A DNA stretch of 64,000 bases from Streptomyces rubradiris (GCF_016860525.1 NZ_BNEA01000015.1:4092001-4156000); one strand, 5' to 3'. Shown: positions 1 through 8,361, counted from the stretch's first letter. The notes: generated by a model not told the origin, from the sequence alone. Made by a program: numbers and translations.

Positions 1-2
1 TC

Positions 3-143
3 CGGCATCTGGGGCACGAGGCCGAGGCGGCCGCGATCGACGCCGCAGTCGCCGGATCGATCGCGGCCGGGCGAGTCACTCCTGACTTGGGGGGTTCACT
101 GAGTACCCGGCAAGTGACCCAGGCGGTGCTTGCCTCCCTCTGA
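3..143 (+). CDS. C-terminal end of an isocitrate/isopropylmalate dehydrogenase-family protein (partial)
   Basis: The left edge cuts this gene. The visible 46 codons end with a helix and the signature GRVTPDLGG followed by STRQVTQAVLASL. That is the usual C-terminus of beta-decarboxylating dehydrogenases such as LeuB, tartrate dehydrogenase or isocitrate dehydrogenase, where TPDLGG precedes a final helix. The catalytic part lies outside the window, so the substrate cannot be told. It converges on the ABM-domain gene with a gap of only 16 bases. Whether it belongs to the biosynthetic cluster or is the housekeeping gene bordering it cannot be decided from this fragment. Confidence 0.7.
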   Translation, partial: RHLGHEAEAAAIDAAVAGSIAAGRVTPDLGGSLSTRQVTQAVLASL

Positions 144-159
144 CGGGCGGTCCCCGCCC

Positions 160-486
160 TCAGGGTGCCGGGTACTCTTCGGGGTCCTTGCTGGAGCTGG
201 TGCGAACGACCTCGGCGACGCTGAGCTCGAAGAACTCATACCATTTGTCCCGGCCGAGCTGCTGGGCATCCTGGTGCTCGGGGTCGTTGCGCCACTTCTC
301 CAGCGTCTCGGGGTTCCGCCACCACACCAGAGCCAGCCGTTCGCCGTCCTCGGCCACGTAGTTCTTCAGATGGACCAGGTCGTCCCCTGCCATTTCCCTT
401 ACCTTCTTCGCCAGATGCTCTTCAGTCGTTCCGTACGCGTCATCGACCTGTTCGGAGAAACGCGACCTGAAGACGACGAGAATCAC
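160..486 (-). CDS. ABM-domain (antibiotic biosynthesis monooxygenase-like) protein
   Basis: This 108-residue protein has the features of a dimeric alpha/beta-barrel ABM protein: an N-terminal strand MILVVFRSRF, a helix with regular charged residues, then LVWWRNPETLEKWRNDPEHQ, where a tryptophan-rich strand leads into the helix that lines the cavity in this family. Such proteins act as cofactor-free monooxygenases on aromatic rings or as small heme-handling enzymes. It starts at GTG with a GAGGG-like ribosome site. It is the last gene of the leftward biosynthetic run, 53 bases after the KMO-like gene, so an oxidation or oxidative cyclisation of the kynurenine-type intermediate is a reasonable inference, but the actual reaction is unknown. 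Confidence 0.75.
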   Translation of the reverse strand: MILVVFRSRFSEQVDDAYGTTEEHLAKKVREMAGDDLVHLKNYVAEDGERLALVWWRNPETLEKWRNDPEHQDAQQLGRDKWYEFFELSVAEVVRTSSSKDPEEYPAP

Positions 487-539
487 TGTGCCCTCCCGGC
501 AATTTCTGACGTTGAATACATGTGACGCGCGGCACCGGC

Positions 540-1883
540 TCAGTGGGCCGCGACGGATGCGCGTAGCATCGGATCCGGCAGGTCGACAGCGGTGGAACCG
601 TACTGACTGATGATCCGGCGAGCCAGGCTGCGCAGTTGTTGCTCCTCGGCGAGCGCGGAGCTGTAGCTCTCCTCGCTGAAGGCGCAGCGCTCGTAGAGCG
701 GCACGAACCGGTCGGGCATCAGGGCCACCAGCCGTCGGGCCACGGCTTCTTCGGCCTCCTGCCGCGGATCTGGCAGCCGTGACATGGTGCGGTAGTGCTG
801 GTAGGAGATGTCGGCTATCGCGTCGCCGTCGTTCTTCCGGGACCGCTCGTAGGCCGTGAGCGCACGCTGCCAGTCCCCTTCCCGGTCCAGACAGCGCACG
901 AGCGTGCGGACGTCCTCGAAGGCACAGTTCATGCCCTGCCCCATGAACGGAGCCATGGCATGGCAGGAATCGCCGACAAGCACGGCCCGACCACCCGAGG
1001 TCCAGGTGTCACAGCGGGTGAGCCTCACCGTGGACACCGGTTTGGTCGCCAGTTGCTGCTCCAGATCCGGAATGCCGGCGGCCAGGGCCGGAAAGACGTC
1101 GGTGAACTGCCGGGCCAGCGCCCGAGCGCCGGTCACGGCGGCGTACGAAGGCCACGGGCCGTCCTTGCGGAAGAACACCGAACCCGCGAACAGCGGGGAG
1201 GACACCAGGGGGAACGCTCCGAAGAGGGCGTCACCGGCCGGCCAGTAGTGCATGAGCCCACGATCACAGGAGGGCAGGTCGAGAACGATCTCCTGGTAAG
1301 CCAGTTCCAGGGTGCTCACCTGCTCGTGTGCGCCCTGCTCGACCAGGGCTGCGCGGACTACCGAGTGGACGCCGTCGCAACCGATGACGTGCCCGCAGGG
1401 GATCCACCGCTCGGCGGTGCCGGCCCGGACCAGCAACGCCGGAGTGTCCAGGTCGACGGCGAGGACGGGGCGCTCGAAGTGGAGGTCCACTCCTGGCTCG
1501 GCCTCGGCCGCATCCAGCAGCAGGCGGTGCAGCCGGTTCCGTTCCACCGCCCAGATGGGTGCTCCGTCTCGGCTGTACGGAGTCACCACGGTGCTGCCGT
1601 CCGGCAGATGACCGCAGCGGGCGGTGAGCGGGACACAGATCCGGCGTACGGCCTCCTCCAGACCGAGTTCGCGCAGCACGCGCCACCCTCGGTGCGAAAG
1701 GATCACCATGAGTGACCGGCCCTGCCCGGCCGGGGTGTGACGGGTGTCGGCGTGCCGTTCCAGCACGGTGACCCGGCCGAACCGCCGGGCCAGGTAGATC
1801 GCGGCGACCGGACCGGCCAGTCCCGCCCCGAGCACTACGATGCCGTTCCTTCTCTGGGGCGCGGCGGTGCGCGGGTCGTGCAT
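540..1883 (-). CDS. FAD-dependent monooxygenase, kynurenine 3-monooxygenase-like
   Basis: A 447-residue class A flavoprotein monooxygenase. The dinucleotide-binding GAGLAG is at about residues 19-24. ERHADTR and RSLMVILSHRG follow at about 42-66, and GDSCHAMAPFMGQGMNCAFED is near 305. The RS-hydrophobic-LSHRG segment and the GQGMN-x-FED segment are typical of kynurenine 3-monooxygenase rather than of polyketide hydroxylases. KMO hydroxylates kynurenine at C3 with NADPH and O2. The pathway context (tryptophan dioxygenase and tryptophan halogenase nearby) fits a chlorinated or beta-hydroxylated kynurenine as substrate, which is inference. The ATG at 1883 was chosen over an upstream in-frame start because it has AGGAGGAG at the right distance. 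The C-terminal membrane anchor of mitochondrial KMO is absent, as usual in bacteria. Confidence 0.82.
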   Translation of the reverse strand: MHDPRTAAPQRRNGIVVLGAGLAGPVAAIYLARRFGRVTVLERHADTRHTPAGQGRSLMVILSHRGWRVLRELGLEEAVRRICVPLTARCGHLPDGSTVVTPYSRDGAPIWAVERNRLHRLLLDAAEAEPGVDLHFERPVLAVDLDTPALLVRAGTAERWIPCGHVIGCDGVHSVVRAALVEQGAHEQVSTLELAYQEIVLDLPSCDRGLMHYWPAGDALFGAFPLVSSPLFAGSVFFRKDGPWPSYAAVTGARALARQFTDVFPALAAGIPDLEQQLATKPVSTVRLTRCDTWTSGGRAVLVGDSCHAMAPFMGQGMNCAFEDVRTLVRCLDREGDWQRALTAYERSRKNDGDAIADISYQHYRTMSRLPDPRQEAEEAVARRLVALMPDRFVPLYERCAFSEESYSSALAEEQQLRSLARRIISQYGSTAVDLPDPMLRASVAAH

Positions 1884-1921
1884 GTTGGGCTCCTCCTGAG
1901 ACAGGACGGACACAGGTCCGG

Positions 1922-3133
1922 CTACCAGGCCACCGGAAGCTCACGGACGCCATAGGCCACACCGTCGTACTTGAACGCGACGTCGGCGAAATCGATGGCG
2001 AGACGCAGGGTGGGGACACGCCGGTAGAGCGTGCCGTACACCACCTGGAGTTCGAGGGTGGCGAGGGGGCGACCGAGGCAGTGGTGAGGGCCGAAACCGA
2101 AGGCCAAGTGGTGCGCGGCGTCGCGGGTGATGTCCAGCCGGTCGGGGTCGGGGAAGTGCTCCGGATCCCGGTTGGCCAGCTCGCTGGCCAGGATGATCCC
2201 CTCTCCGGCGCGGATCGTGATGTCTCCGAGGGGGATGTCCTCCAGGGCCACCCGCCGACGGCCGGAGTGCGAGATGTTGAGGTAGCGGATCAGTTCGTCG
2301 ACCGCACGGTTGACCAGCTCCTGGTCATCGGTCTCCCGCAGGAGCGCCAGCTGGTCGGGGTTGCGCAGCAAGGCCAGTGTGCCCAGGGCGATCATGTTCC
2401 CGGTGGTCTCCAGGCCCGCGACCAACAGCGTCATGGAGATGTACGACAGTTGCTCGGGGCTCAACGCGCCGGTGCGCACCTGGGTCTCGATCACCGAGGA
2501 GATCAGGCCGTCCGCGGGCTCCTTCATCTGCCGGTCGATCAGTTCCCGGAGATATCCGCGCAGGGCCTCCTGGGCGTTCACCACCATCTCCGGCGAGCTG
2601 TCCCGGTGCAGCATCAGGGTGCTCTGTTCCTGGAAGAACTCATGGTCCGTGTAGGGCACCCCGAGCATCCGGCAGATCACCTGGGTGGAGGTGGGAAAGG
2701 CGAACCGGCTGACCAGATCGGTCGGGTTGGGCCCGGCGAGCAGATCATCGATCAGTCCGTTGACAATGTCGGTGACATCGCCCCTGAGGGCCTCGATGGG
2801 GCGGATGGCGAACGGCGAGGCCACCATGCGGCGCTGCCGGGCGTGCTCGGGATCGTCCATGGCCACGAACGAACGTCCGTCCTTGCGGCGCTCGCGGCTA
2901 CCCAGGTCGAAGTGCGGATAGCCGGGCCTGGTCGAGTCGGCACTGACCCGGGGGTCGACCAGGAGCCTGCGCCCGAGGTCGTATCCGGTGACCAGCCACG
3001 GCGTGCTGCCGTCCCAGAGCCTGACCTGCACCGGGTCGTCGAGCGCACGCATGGCGGACGGCGGGTCGAAGGGGCAGGCCGGCTCCTTCAGGATCGGGAA
3101 CTGGACCAGCTTCTGGGACACGGAACTCTCCAT
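1922..3133 (-). CDS. Cytochrome P450 (first of two)
   Basis: A 403-residue bacterial class I P450. The I-helix oxygen-binding motif is AGLETTGN, the K-helix ExxR is ELIRYL, and the heme-cysteine loop is FGFGPHHCLGRPLA near residue 345. The N-terminus FPILKEPACPFDPP is typical of soluble actinobacterial P450s. An in-frame GTG at 3184 overlaps the stop of the A-PCP gene, but the ATG at 3133 is preferred because a perfect hairpin fills the space between and the protein then begins at the family's usual place. It probably oxidises a tethered or free tryptophan/kynurenine intermediate. No ferredoxin lies beside it, so it may share the one at 13684. Which P450 does the beta-hydroxylation is not decidable by eye. 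Confidence 0.88.
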   Translation of the reverse strand: MESSVSQKLVQFPILKEPACPFDPPSAMRALDDPVQVRLWDGSTPWLVTGYDLGRRLLVDPRVSADSTRPGYPHFDLGSRERRKDGRSFVAMDDPEHARQRRMVASPFAIRPIEALRGDVTDIVNGLIDDLLAGPNPTDLVSRFAFPTSTQVICRMLGVPYTDHEFFQEQSTLMLHRDSSPEMVVNAQEALRGYLRELIDRQMKEPADGLISSVIETQVRTGALSPEQLSYISMTLLVAGLETTGNMIALGTLALLRNPDQLALLRETDDQELVNRAVDELIRYLNISHSGRRRVALEDIPLGDITIRAGEGIILASELANRDPEHFPDPDRLDITRDAAHHLAFGFGPHHCLGRPLATLELQVVYGTLYRRVPTLRLAIDFADVAFKYDGVAYGVRELPVAW

Positions 3134-3138
3134 TTCCG

Positions 3139-3166
3139 CCGCACCGGGGCTGCGGCCCCGGTGCGG
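3139..3166 (-). other. Perfect 12-bp hairpin between A-PCP and P450 genes
   Basis: CCGCACCGGGGC and its exact complement are separated by four bases, directly upstream of the P450 start. There is no T-run, so it is more likely an mRNA-processing, attenuation or stability element inside the operon than a full terminator. It lies 6-33 bases upstream of the ATG and could also limit translation of the P450. Confidence 0.7.
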
Positions 3167-3180
3167 CCGTCCTTGGTGTG

Positions 3181-4941
3181 TCACCCGTTCAGGGACTGGG
3201 CGATCTCCCGCAGGTCGCGTGCGCCGAGCACCACCCGGATGGGCACGCGCACACCCAGCTCCTCGCGCAGCGAGCCGATCAGCCGGCCCGCGAGCAGGGA
3301 GTTGCCGCCGAGGTCGAAGAAGTTCGCATCGGGGGCGACCGTCGGCAGGTCGAGCAGCCGGGCGACCGTGTCGTACAGCCGGTCCTCCAGCGTGCCGACT
3401 TCCTGGAAGGTGCGGGTCCGCGGCCGTGCGACGGTGCCGCCCCGGGTCGCCAGGGCGCCTCGGTCGACCTTGCCGTTGGGCAGTGTGGGAAAGGCGTCGA
3501 GCACCTCGATGCGGGTCGGCACCATGAATTCCGGGAGGGCGGCGGCCAATCGGGCCCGCACAGCGGAGGGGTCGACGAAGCCTCCGGGGCGGGCGGTGAC
3601 GTACGCGACGAGCCGGGCGTCGGCGAGTTCTCCCTCGACGACGACGGCCGCCAGATCGATGTCCGGTTCCTGCGTGAGCCGAGCCTCGACCTCCCCGGGT
3701 TCGACGCGGAATCCCCGCAGTTTCACTTGGCCGTCCATCCGGCCCGCGAAGTGCAACCTGCCCTCGGCGTCCCGTCGGCCGCGGTCGCCGGAACGGTACA
3801 TGCGGCTGCCGGGCGGCCCGAAAGGGTCGGGCAGGAACCGCGCTGCGGTCAACCCCGGACGGCCCACATAGCCGCGGGCCAGCCCGGAGCCGGCGAGGTA
3901 GAGCTCACCCTCCTCGCCGTCGGCGACCGGTCGCAACCGCTCGTCCAGCACGTACACCCGGGCCCCGGTCCACGGAATGCCGATACCGACGCCGTCCGAC
4001 TCGGTGACCGGGCCGGCGATGGTGCAGCCGACCGTCACCTCGGTCGGGCCGTAGCCGTTGAACATGCGCCGGCCCACCGCCCAGGTGCGCAGCAGCGCCG
4101 GGGTGCAGGCATCGCCGGTGGACATGATCGTGCCCTGGGGCAGCACTCCCTGGCTGTCGGTGATGCTCAGTGCAGCAGGGGGCAGCACTGCGTGATCGAT
4201 CTCGTGCTTGAGCAGGGTCGCGTGCAGGGCGTCGCCAGGCAGCAGGTCCTCGTCGTCGGCCACCACCAGGGTGCCTCCGTGCAGCAGGGCGAGCGCGAAG
4301 TCCCAGAATCCCGCGTCGAAGCTGACCGAGGCCCAGGCCAGAACGCGCTCGCCCGGAGCCGGCCGGAAGCGGTCCGCCTGGGTGGCTACCAGGTCGGCGA
4401 CGCCCTCGTGAGTGACCGCGACACCCTTCGGTGTCCCGGTCGAGCCGGAGGTGTAGATCACGTACAGGAGGTGCAGGTCCGACAGTGGCTCGATGCGCTC
4501 GGCCTGGCGCACGTCCGCGTTGCTGTACCGGGAGCAGGACTCGATGCACGCCTCTGAGTCGAGGACGACCTCGTCCAGTTCCGCGCCCTCGGCCGAGCCC
4601 GCTCCGGCCCGCAGGAGCAGGGCCGGGGCGGCGTCCTGGACCATGAACGCCTTGCGGGCGGCCGGATAGCGGGGGTCGAGAGGGAGGTAGGCGCCACCGG
4701 CTTTGAGGATCGCCAGCAGGGCCACGATCAGGTCCGCGGAGCGTGGCACGGCCAGCGCGACCAGGCGGTCGGGGCCCACGCCCCGGTCTATCAGCAGCCG
4801 GGCCAGCTGGTTGGCTCGCTCGTTGAGCGCGCGGTAGGTGAGCGAGGTGTCCTTGTAGAGGACGGCCGGAGCGTCCGGGAAGCGCGCCGCCTGTGCCTCG
4901 AACAGTTCGGGCACCGTGCGGCCGGTCGGCCTCGCGGTCAC
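3181..4941 (-). CDS. Free-standing NRPS adenylation-peptidyl carrier didomain (A-PCP)
   Basis: A 586-residue protein with one adenylation domain and one carrier domain, with no condensation or thioesterase domain. Visible core motifs are YTSGSTGTPKG (about 163-173), NGYGPTE (about 295-301), YRSGDRGRR, GQVKLRGFRVEPGE and LPNGKVDR. The phosphopantetheine site is DLGGNSLL with Ser about 548. Hand alignment to GrsA gives binding-pocket residues D-A-W-A-M-T-G-V-G-K; I cannot assign a substrate from this alone. The GTG start overlaps the stop of the LLM gene by four bases, arguing against the long upstream in-frame extension. The same didomain layout loads tryptophan for P450 beta-hydroxylation in quinoxaline antibiotic pathways. 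The MbtH, thioesterase and dioxygenase genes at 15.4-17.1 kb support tryptophan or chlorotryptophan here. Confidence 0.92.
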   Translation of the reverse strand: MTARPTGRTVPELFEAQAARFPDAPAVLYKDTSLTYRALNERANQLARLLIDRGVGPDRLVALAVPRSADLIVALLAILKAGGAYLPLDPRYPAARKAFMVQDAAPALLLRAGAGSAEGAELDEVVLDSEACIESCSRYSNADVRQAERIEPLSDLHLLYVIYTSGSTGTPKGVAVTHEGVADLVATQADRFRPAPGERVLAWASVSFDAGFWDFALALLHGGTLVVADDEDLLPGDALHATLLKHEIDHAVLPPAALSITDSQGVLPQGTIMSTGDACTPALLRTWAVGRRMFNGYGPTEVTVGCTIAGPVTESDGVGIGIPWTGARVYVLDERLRPVADGEEGELYLAGSGLARGYVGRPGLTAARFLPDPFGPPGSRMYRSGDRGRRDAEGRLHFAGRMDGQVKLRGFRVEPGEVEARLTQEPDIDLAAVVVEGELADARLVAYVTARPGGFVDPSAVRARLAAALPEFMVPTRIEVLDAFPTLPNGKVDRGALATRGGTVARPRTRTFQEVGTLEDRLYDTVARLLDLPTVAPDANFFDLGGNSLLAGRLIGSLREELGVRVPIRVVLGARDLREIAQSLNG

Positions 4942-6008
4942 CGTGGCCCGCCCAGGTGAGGGCGGACCTCGGACGCGAAGAGCTTCAGGCTGCGCTCCAT
5001 CGACTCCAGGGACTGCTGACCGTAGTCGAGCTGGAACAGCACGATGTCCGCGCCGAGTTCGCTCTCGATCTGCCGCAGTTGCTCGACCGCCCGGTCGGGC
5101 GAACCGATCACCGCCAGTCCAGCGGCCTCGCTCGGGCCGGCCCGATGCTTGTCCACCATGGCCTCGCGGTAGCCCTGATACGACGTCGAGGTGCGGCTGC
5201 GCCACGAGGTGGCGGCCGAACCGAAGGTGTCCCAGTGCCGACGCAGTGCCGCGGTGCCCTGCTCCACCGCTTCCTCGTGCGAGTCGGCCAGATACAGCGC
5301 GACGCTGATCGCCACCCGGGGCTGCTTGCCGGCGTTCTTCGGTGCCGCGCTGAACCTGCTGCGGTACACCTCGATCATTTCGCGCACCTGGTGCACCTGT
5401 TCGCGGCTGGGCGCCGATGCGATCAGGAGGTTGTAGCCGGAGTCGCCGATCCACTCGAAGCTGGAACGGGTCAGGAGCGCGGCGGCCCACACGGGCGGGT
5501 GCGGGTCCTGGGTCGGCAATGGCAGGGAGTTGGCGTCCTGGTAGCGGAAGTAGGGCGTGTCCTCGCTCACGTCGGCTTCGGTCCACAGCCGGACGACGGC
5601 GTCCACGGTGGCGCGGAAGCGCTCCGTACTGCCGTCCATCTCGATGCCGAAGGAGTCGAACTCGTAGGGCAGGAAGGCACGCGCGAAGCCGACGTCCAGC
5701 CGGCCGCCGCTGAGCGCGTCGAGCTGGGCGGTGCGGGCGGCGAGCTGGATCGGGTGGTGGAAGGAGGCCTGGATGCCTCCTGTCATCAGCCGGATCGTGC
5801 TGGTGCGTGCGGCGACGGCCGACAGGAAGGCAAGCGGGTCAGGGCAGTACCCGCCGTAGGAGTGCAGGTAGTGCTCGGTCATCTTGACGTAGTCGAGCCC
5901 GAGGTCCTCGGACAGCTCGGACACCGTCAGCAGATTGGCGTAGTAGTCCTTGGCGCTGCGCTGCTGGGGGACGGTGTCCGGCAGCAGCGATATCCCGTAG
6001 CTCGTCAT
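4938..6008 (-). CDS. Luciferase-like flavin monooxygenase (natural-product LLM family)
   Basis: A 356-residue TIM-barrel LLM. MTSYGISLLPDT opens the first strand, LDYVKMTEHYLHSYGGYCPDP contains the conserved E-H of the active site, and LDALSGGRLDVGFARAF is the flavin-side motif with the typical GGR and G-x-GR-like turn. Later IASAPSREQVHQVREMIEVYR and AVIGSPDRAVEQL match the family pattern. It resembles the LLM subfamily common in NRPS/PKS clusters, which uses reduced FMN to oxygenate carrier-bound or free acyl groups. Start ATG has GGAGAGGAAAAC before it. It overlaps both neighbours by four bases (flavin reductase upstream, A-PCP downstream), so translation is coupled. The reductase next to it is the natural FMNH2 supplier. 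Confidence 0.9.
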   Translation of the reverse strand: MTSYGISLLPDTVPQQRSAKDYYANLLTVSELSEDLGLDYVKMTEHYLHSYGGYCPDPLAFLSAVAARTSTIRLMTGGIQASFHHPIQLAARTAQLDALSGGRLDVGFARAFLPYEFDSFGIEMDGSTERFRATVDAVVRLWTEADVSEDTPYFRYQDANSLPLPTQDPHPPVWAAALLTRSSFEWIGDSGYNLLIASAPSREQVHQVREMIEVYRSRFSAAPKNAGKQPRVAISVALYLADSHEEAVEQGTAALRRHWDTFGSAATSWRSRTSTSYQGYREAMVDKHRAGPSEAAGLAVIGSPDRAVEQLRQIESELGADIVLFQLDYGQQSLESMERSLKLFASEVRPHLGGPR

Positions 6009-6604
6009 GTTTTCCTCTCCGGGTCCGAGGTCGACGCCTTGCCAGGCCGCGCGGCGGCATGGTGAGCGTCACCGGTGTGGGCGAGGGACCAGTACTCGCG
6101 CATTCCGTAGACCAGCGGGTGTGGAGGTGCGTCCTTGCCGGTGACCCCGAAGACCTCACCGAAGACGACCACGTGATCGGCGACAGGCACCGAGCCGGTG
6201 ACGCGGCAGTCGGCGATGGAGTGGGCGTCGTGGGCGAGATGCGGTCCGCCGCATCCCGGTCGCGCGGTCCACGCCACGTGCTGGAAGCGGTCCGGCCTCC
6301 GGGCGGCGAACAGTTCGGCGACCGCGCGGGCTCGGTCGTCCAGCAGGTTTACGGCGAAGGTGCCGGTTCTGCTGAGGACGGCGAGGGTGCGGCTGGAGTG
6401 CTGGATGCAGACCAGCAGCGTGGGCGGACTGACGGACACGCTGGAGACGGCGGTGCAGGTCATCCCGTACTGCTGTCCGTCCTCGTCGGCGGCGGTGACC
6501 ACCGCGACGCCGGCCGGGAAGGCTGCCATCATCGTTCGGTACGCGGTTGCGGAGACCGGTTCGGCCGCGGTGCGGTCGTCGGGGTCCGCCCTGGTGCTGA
6601 GCAT
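6005..6604 (-). CDS. Flavin reductase (HpaC/RebF-type)
   Basis: A 199-residue flavin reductase domain protein. YRTMMAAFPAGVAVVTA followed by GMTCTAVSSVSVSPPTLLVCI is the standard FMN/FAD-binding core, and FAVNLLDDRARAVAELFA and a late HPLVYGMREY strand match the family. It passes reduced flavin to two-component monooxygenases. In this operon the obvious partners are the FADH2-dependent halogenase immediately upstream and the LLM immediately downstream. The ATG at 6604 follows AGGAGGT by nine bases and was chosen over an in-frame GTG at 6637 that would overlap the halogenase. Its stop overlaps the LLM start (ATGA). Confidence 0.9.
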   Translation of the reverse strand: MLSTRADPDDRTAAEPVSATAYRTMMAAFPAGVAVVTAADEDGQQYGMTCTAVSSVSVSPPTLLVCIQHSSRTLAVLSRTGTFAVNLLDDRARAVAELFAARRPDRFQHVAWTARPGCGGPHLAHDAHSIADCRVTGSVPVADHVVVFGEVFGVTGKDAPPHPLVYGMREYWSLAHTGDAHHAAARPGKASTSDPERKT

Positions 6605-6629
6605 GGACAAGGCACCTCCTGGCTTGCCG

Positions 6630-8222
6630 TCAGGCACTGGGTACCAGGCGTCCGGTCATGGTGTCGTCGAATCCGGCGGCCTGGTGGATGAGGTACTCGT
6701 GCTGACTGGGCAGCCGGTCGATCAGTGCGGATGCCTGGTCGCGGACCCGTTGGAACTCGCGGCGCGCCGCAGTCGCGTCCAGCCGGCCGAGCACGGGGAG
6801 CGGCCGGACATCGAGTCCGCCGAGGCCGAGGATCATGGCTGTGTACGAGTACGGCTCGAAGCCGTGGAAGCGCGGGAAGACGGAGTTCTCGTCGGGCAGC
6901 GCGCAGCGCCACTGTTCGAGGCGTTCGGCCAGGCCGTCGGGCATGGCGCGGGTCTTCGCGTCCCGCCAGTACGCGTTGTCCGAGCGGGCGGCAGCGTAGT
7001 AGTGGAGGAAGAGGAACTCCCGGACGCCGTCCATGACGTCGCCGACCTGACGGTTGTAGGAGCGCCGTAGCGACTCGTCGTCACGGGTGGAGGGGAAACG
7101 TTTGACCAACTGCTCGACGGCGTTCTGGATGAAGAAGATTCCGGTCGACTCCAGCGGCTCGACGAAGCCACTGGAGAGCCCGATCGCCACGCAGTTCTTC
7201 ACCCAGGACTCGGCGCTGCGGCCGATCCGCATCTTGATGTGGTTGGCGGGCAGGTCGGCAGCCTCGGGCCCGACGAACGCCCGCAGCGTCCGTTCCGCCT
7301 CTTCGGGCGTGGTGTAGGCGCTGGAGTAGACGTAGCCGGTGCCGATCCGGTCCAGCAGGGGGATCGTCCAGATCCAGCCGGCGTCCTGGGCTGTGGCGGT
7401 CGTGCACGGCCGCATGCCGCGGCTCTCGACGTCCACGGGGACGCGCAGTGCCACCGCGCTGTCGTTGGGCAGGGACTCCTGGTAGGAGACGAACGGCACG
7501 CCCAGAGCCTTGTTCAGCAGCAGTCCGCGGAAGCCGGTGCAGTCGACGAACAGGTCACCGGCGAGGGGCCCGTGGTCCTTGGTCAACACCTCGGAGACGA
7601 AGCCGTCCTGGTCGAGGCGCACATCGAGGACGTCGTCCTGGATGTGCCGCACGCCGCGTTCCACACCGTACTCGCTGAGGAACTGGGCGAGCAGGGTGGC
7701 GTCGAAGTGGTAGGCGTAGGGGAACTGCGTCCCCAGGCCCTTCGGGACTGCCCGGGCCATGTCCTGGGCCTCTCCGGCCTCGAAGACCTCCTCGAACAGA
7801 GCTCCGCCGAGCCGGCGGGGCGAGCGCTTGGCTTCGCACAGCGCGGCCAGCACCGAGCAGTCCTGGTCGAAGCGGTCGCTCGGTTCCTCGTGCAGCCACC
7901 AGTCGGCGAGGGAGAACCCGTCGACCACTCGGGGACGCTCGAAGGGGTGGTAGAAGTGATGGCCCTTCTCCCGCCAGTTCTCGAACCGGATGGCCAGCTT
8001 GTACGAGGCGTGACAGCGGGGCATCCACTCCGGCTCGCTCAGCCCGAGGTGCCGGAAGAAGTTCCGTACCGTGCTGAAGGTGGCCTCGCCGACGCCGATC
8101 GTCGAGACCGCTTTCGACTCGACGAGCGTGACAGCCAGTCGGTCACCGAAGCTCGCCTTGAGGTACGTGGCTGTCATCCAGCCGGCGGTCCCACCGCCGA
8201 CGATCACTATGTCCTTGATCAT
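6630..8222 (-). CDS. FADH2-dependent tryptophan halogenase
   Basis: A 530-residue flavin-dependent tryptophan halogenase. GGGTAGWMTATYL at about 9-21 binds FAD. Lys75 in HASYK aligns with the catalytic lysine that forms the chloramine, GWIWTIP carries the W-x-W-x-I-P halogenase signature, and FVEPLESTGIFF contains the glutamate that completes the active site. From remembered sequences (FYHPFER, RVVDGF, CEAKRSPR, RPCTTATAQDAGWIW) it looks closer to the tryptophan 5-/6-halogenases PyrH, Thal and SttH than to the 7-halogenases PrnA and RebH; this needs a tree. Start ATG at 8222 was chosen because MIKDIVIVGGGTAGW is the family N-terminus; a longer in-frame extension is not conserved in type. It heads the biosynthetic operon, 139 bases downstream of a sigma-factor gene. 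Confidence 0.94.
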   Translation of the reverse strand: MIKDIVIVGGGTAGWMTATYLKASFGDRLAVTLVESKAVSTIGVGEATFSTVRNFFRHLGLSEPEWMPRCHASYKLAIRFENWREKGHHFYHPFERPRVVDGFSLADWWLHEEPSDRFDQDCSVLAALCEAKRSPRRLGGALFEEVFEAGEAQDMARAVPKGLGTQFPYAYHFDATLLAQFLSEYGVERGVRHIQDDVLDVRLDQDGFVSEVLTKDHGPLAGDLFVDCTGFRGLLLNKALGVPFVSYQESLPNDSAVALRVPVDVESRGMRPCTTATAQDAGWIWTIPLLDRIGTGYVYSSAYTTPEEAERTLRAFVGPEAADLPANHIKMRIGRSAESWVKNCVAIGLSSGFVEPLESTGIFFIQNAVEQLVKRFPSTRDDESLRRSYNRQVGDVMDGVREFLFLHYYAAARSDNAYWRDAKTRAMPDGLAERLEQWRCALPDENSVFPRFHGFEPYSYTAMILGLGGLDVRPLPVLGRLDATAARREFQRVRDQASALIDRLPSQHEYLIHQAAGFDDTMTGRLVPSA

Positions 8223-8361
8223 GTTTTCCGTCCTGATGGGTGCGGCCAGATCCTTGGACGTTGCACGCAGACTTTTGCACGGGCCGCAGCAGGACCGTCC
8301 GGCAGAAAAAGATTTACGAAAGAACACTCCGGCCGGCCGGCCGAACGGCGGCGGGCCGCAC

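Noticed and set aside
4942..5586. N-terminal extension of the A-PCP protein as a condensation or other domain
   Set aside because: This frame lies wholly inside the LLM gene, has no C-domain HHxxxDG motif, and the GTGA overlap marks the true start at 4941.
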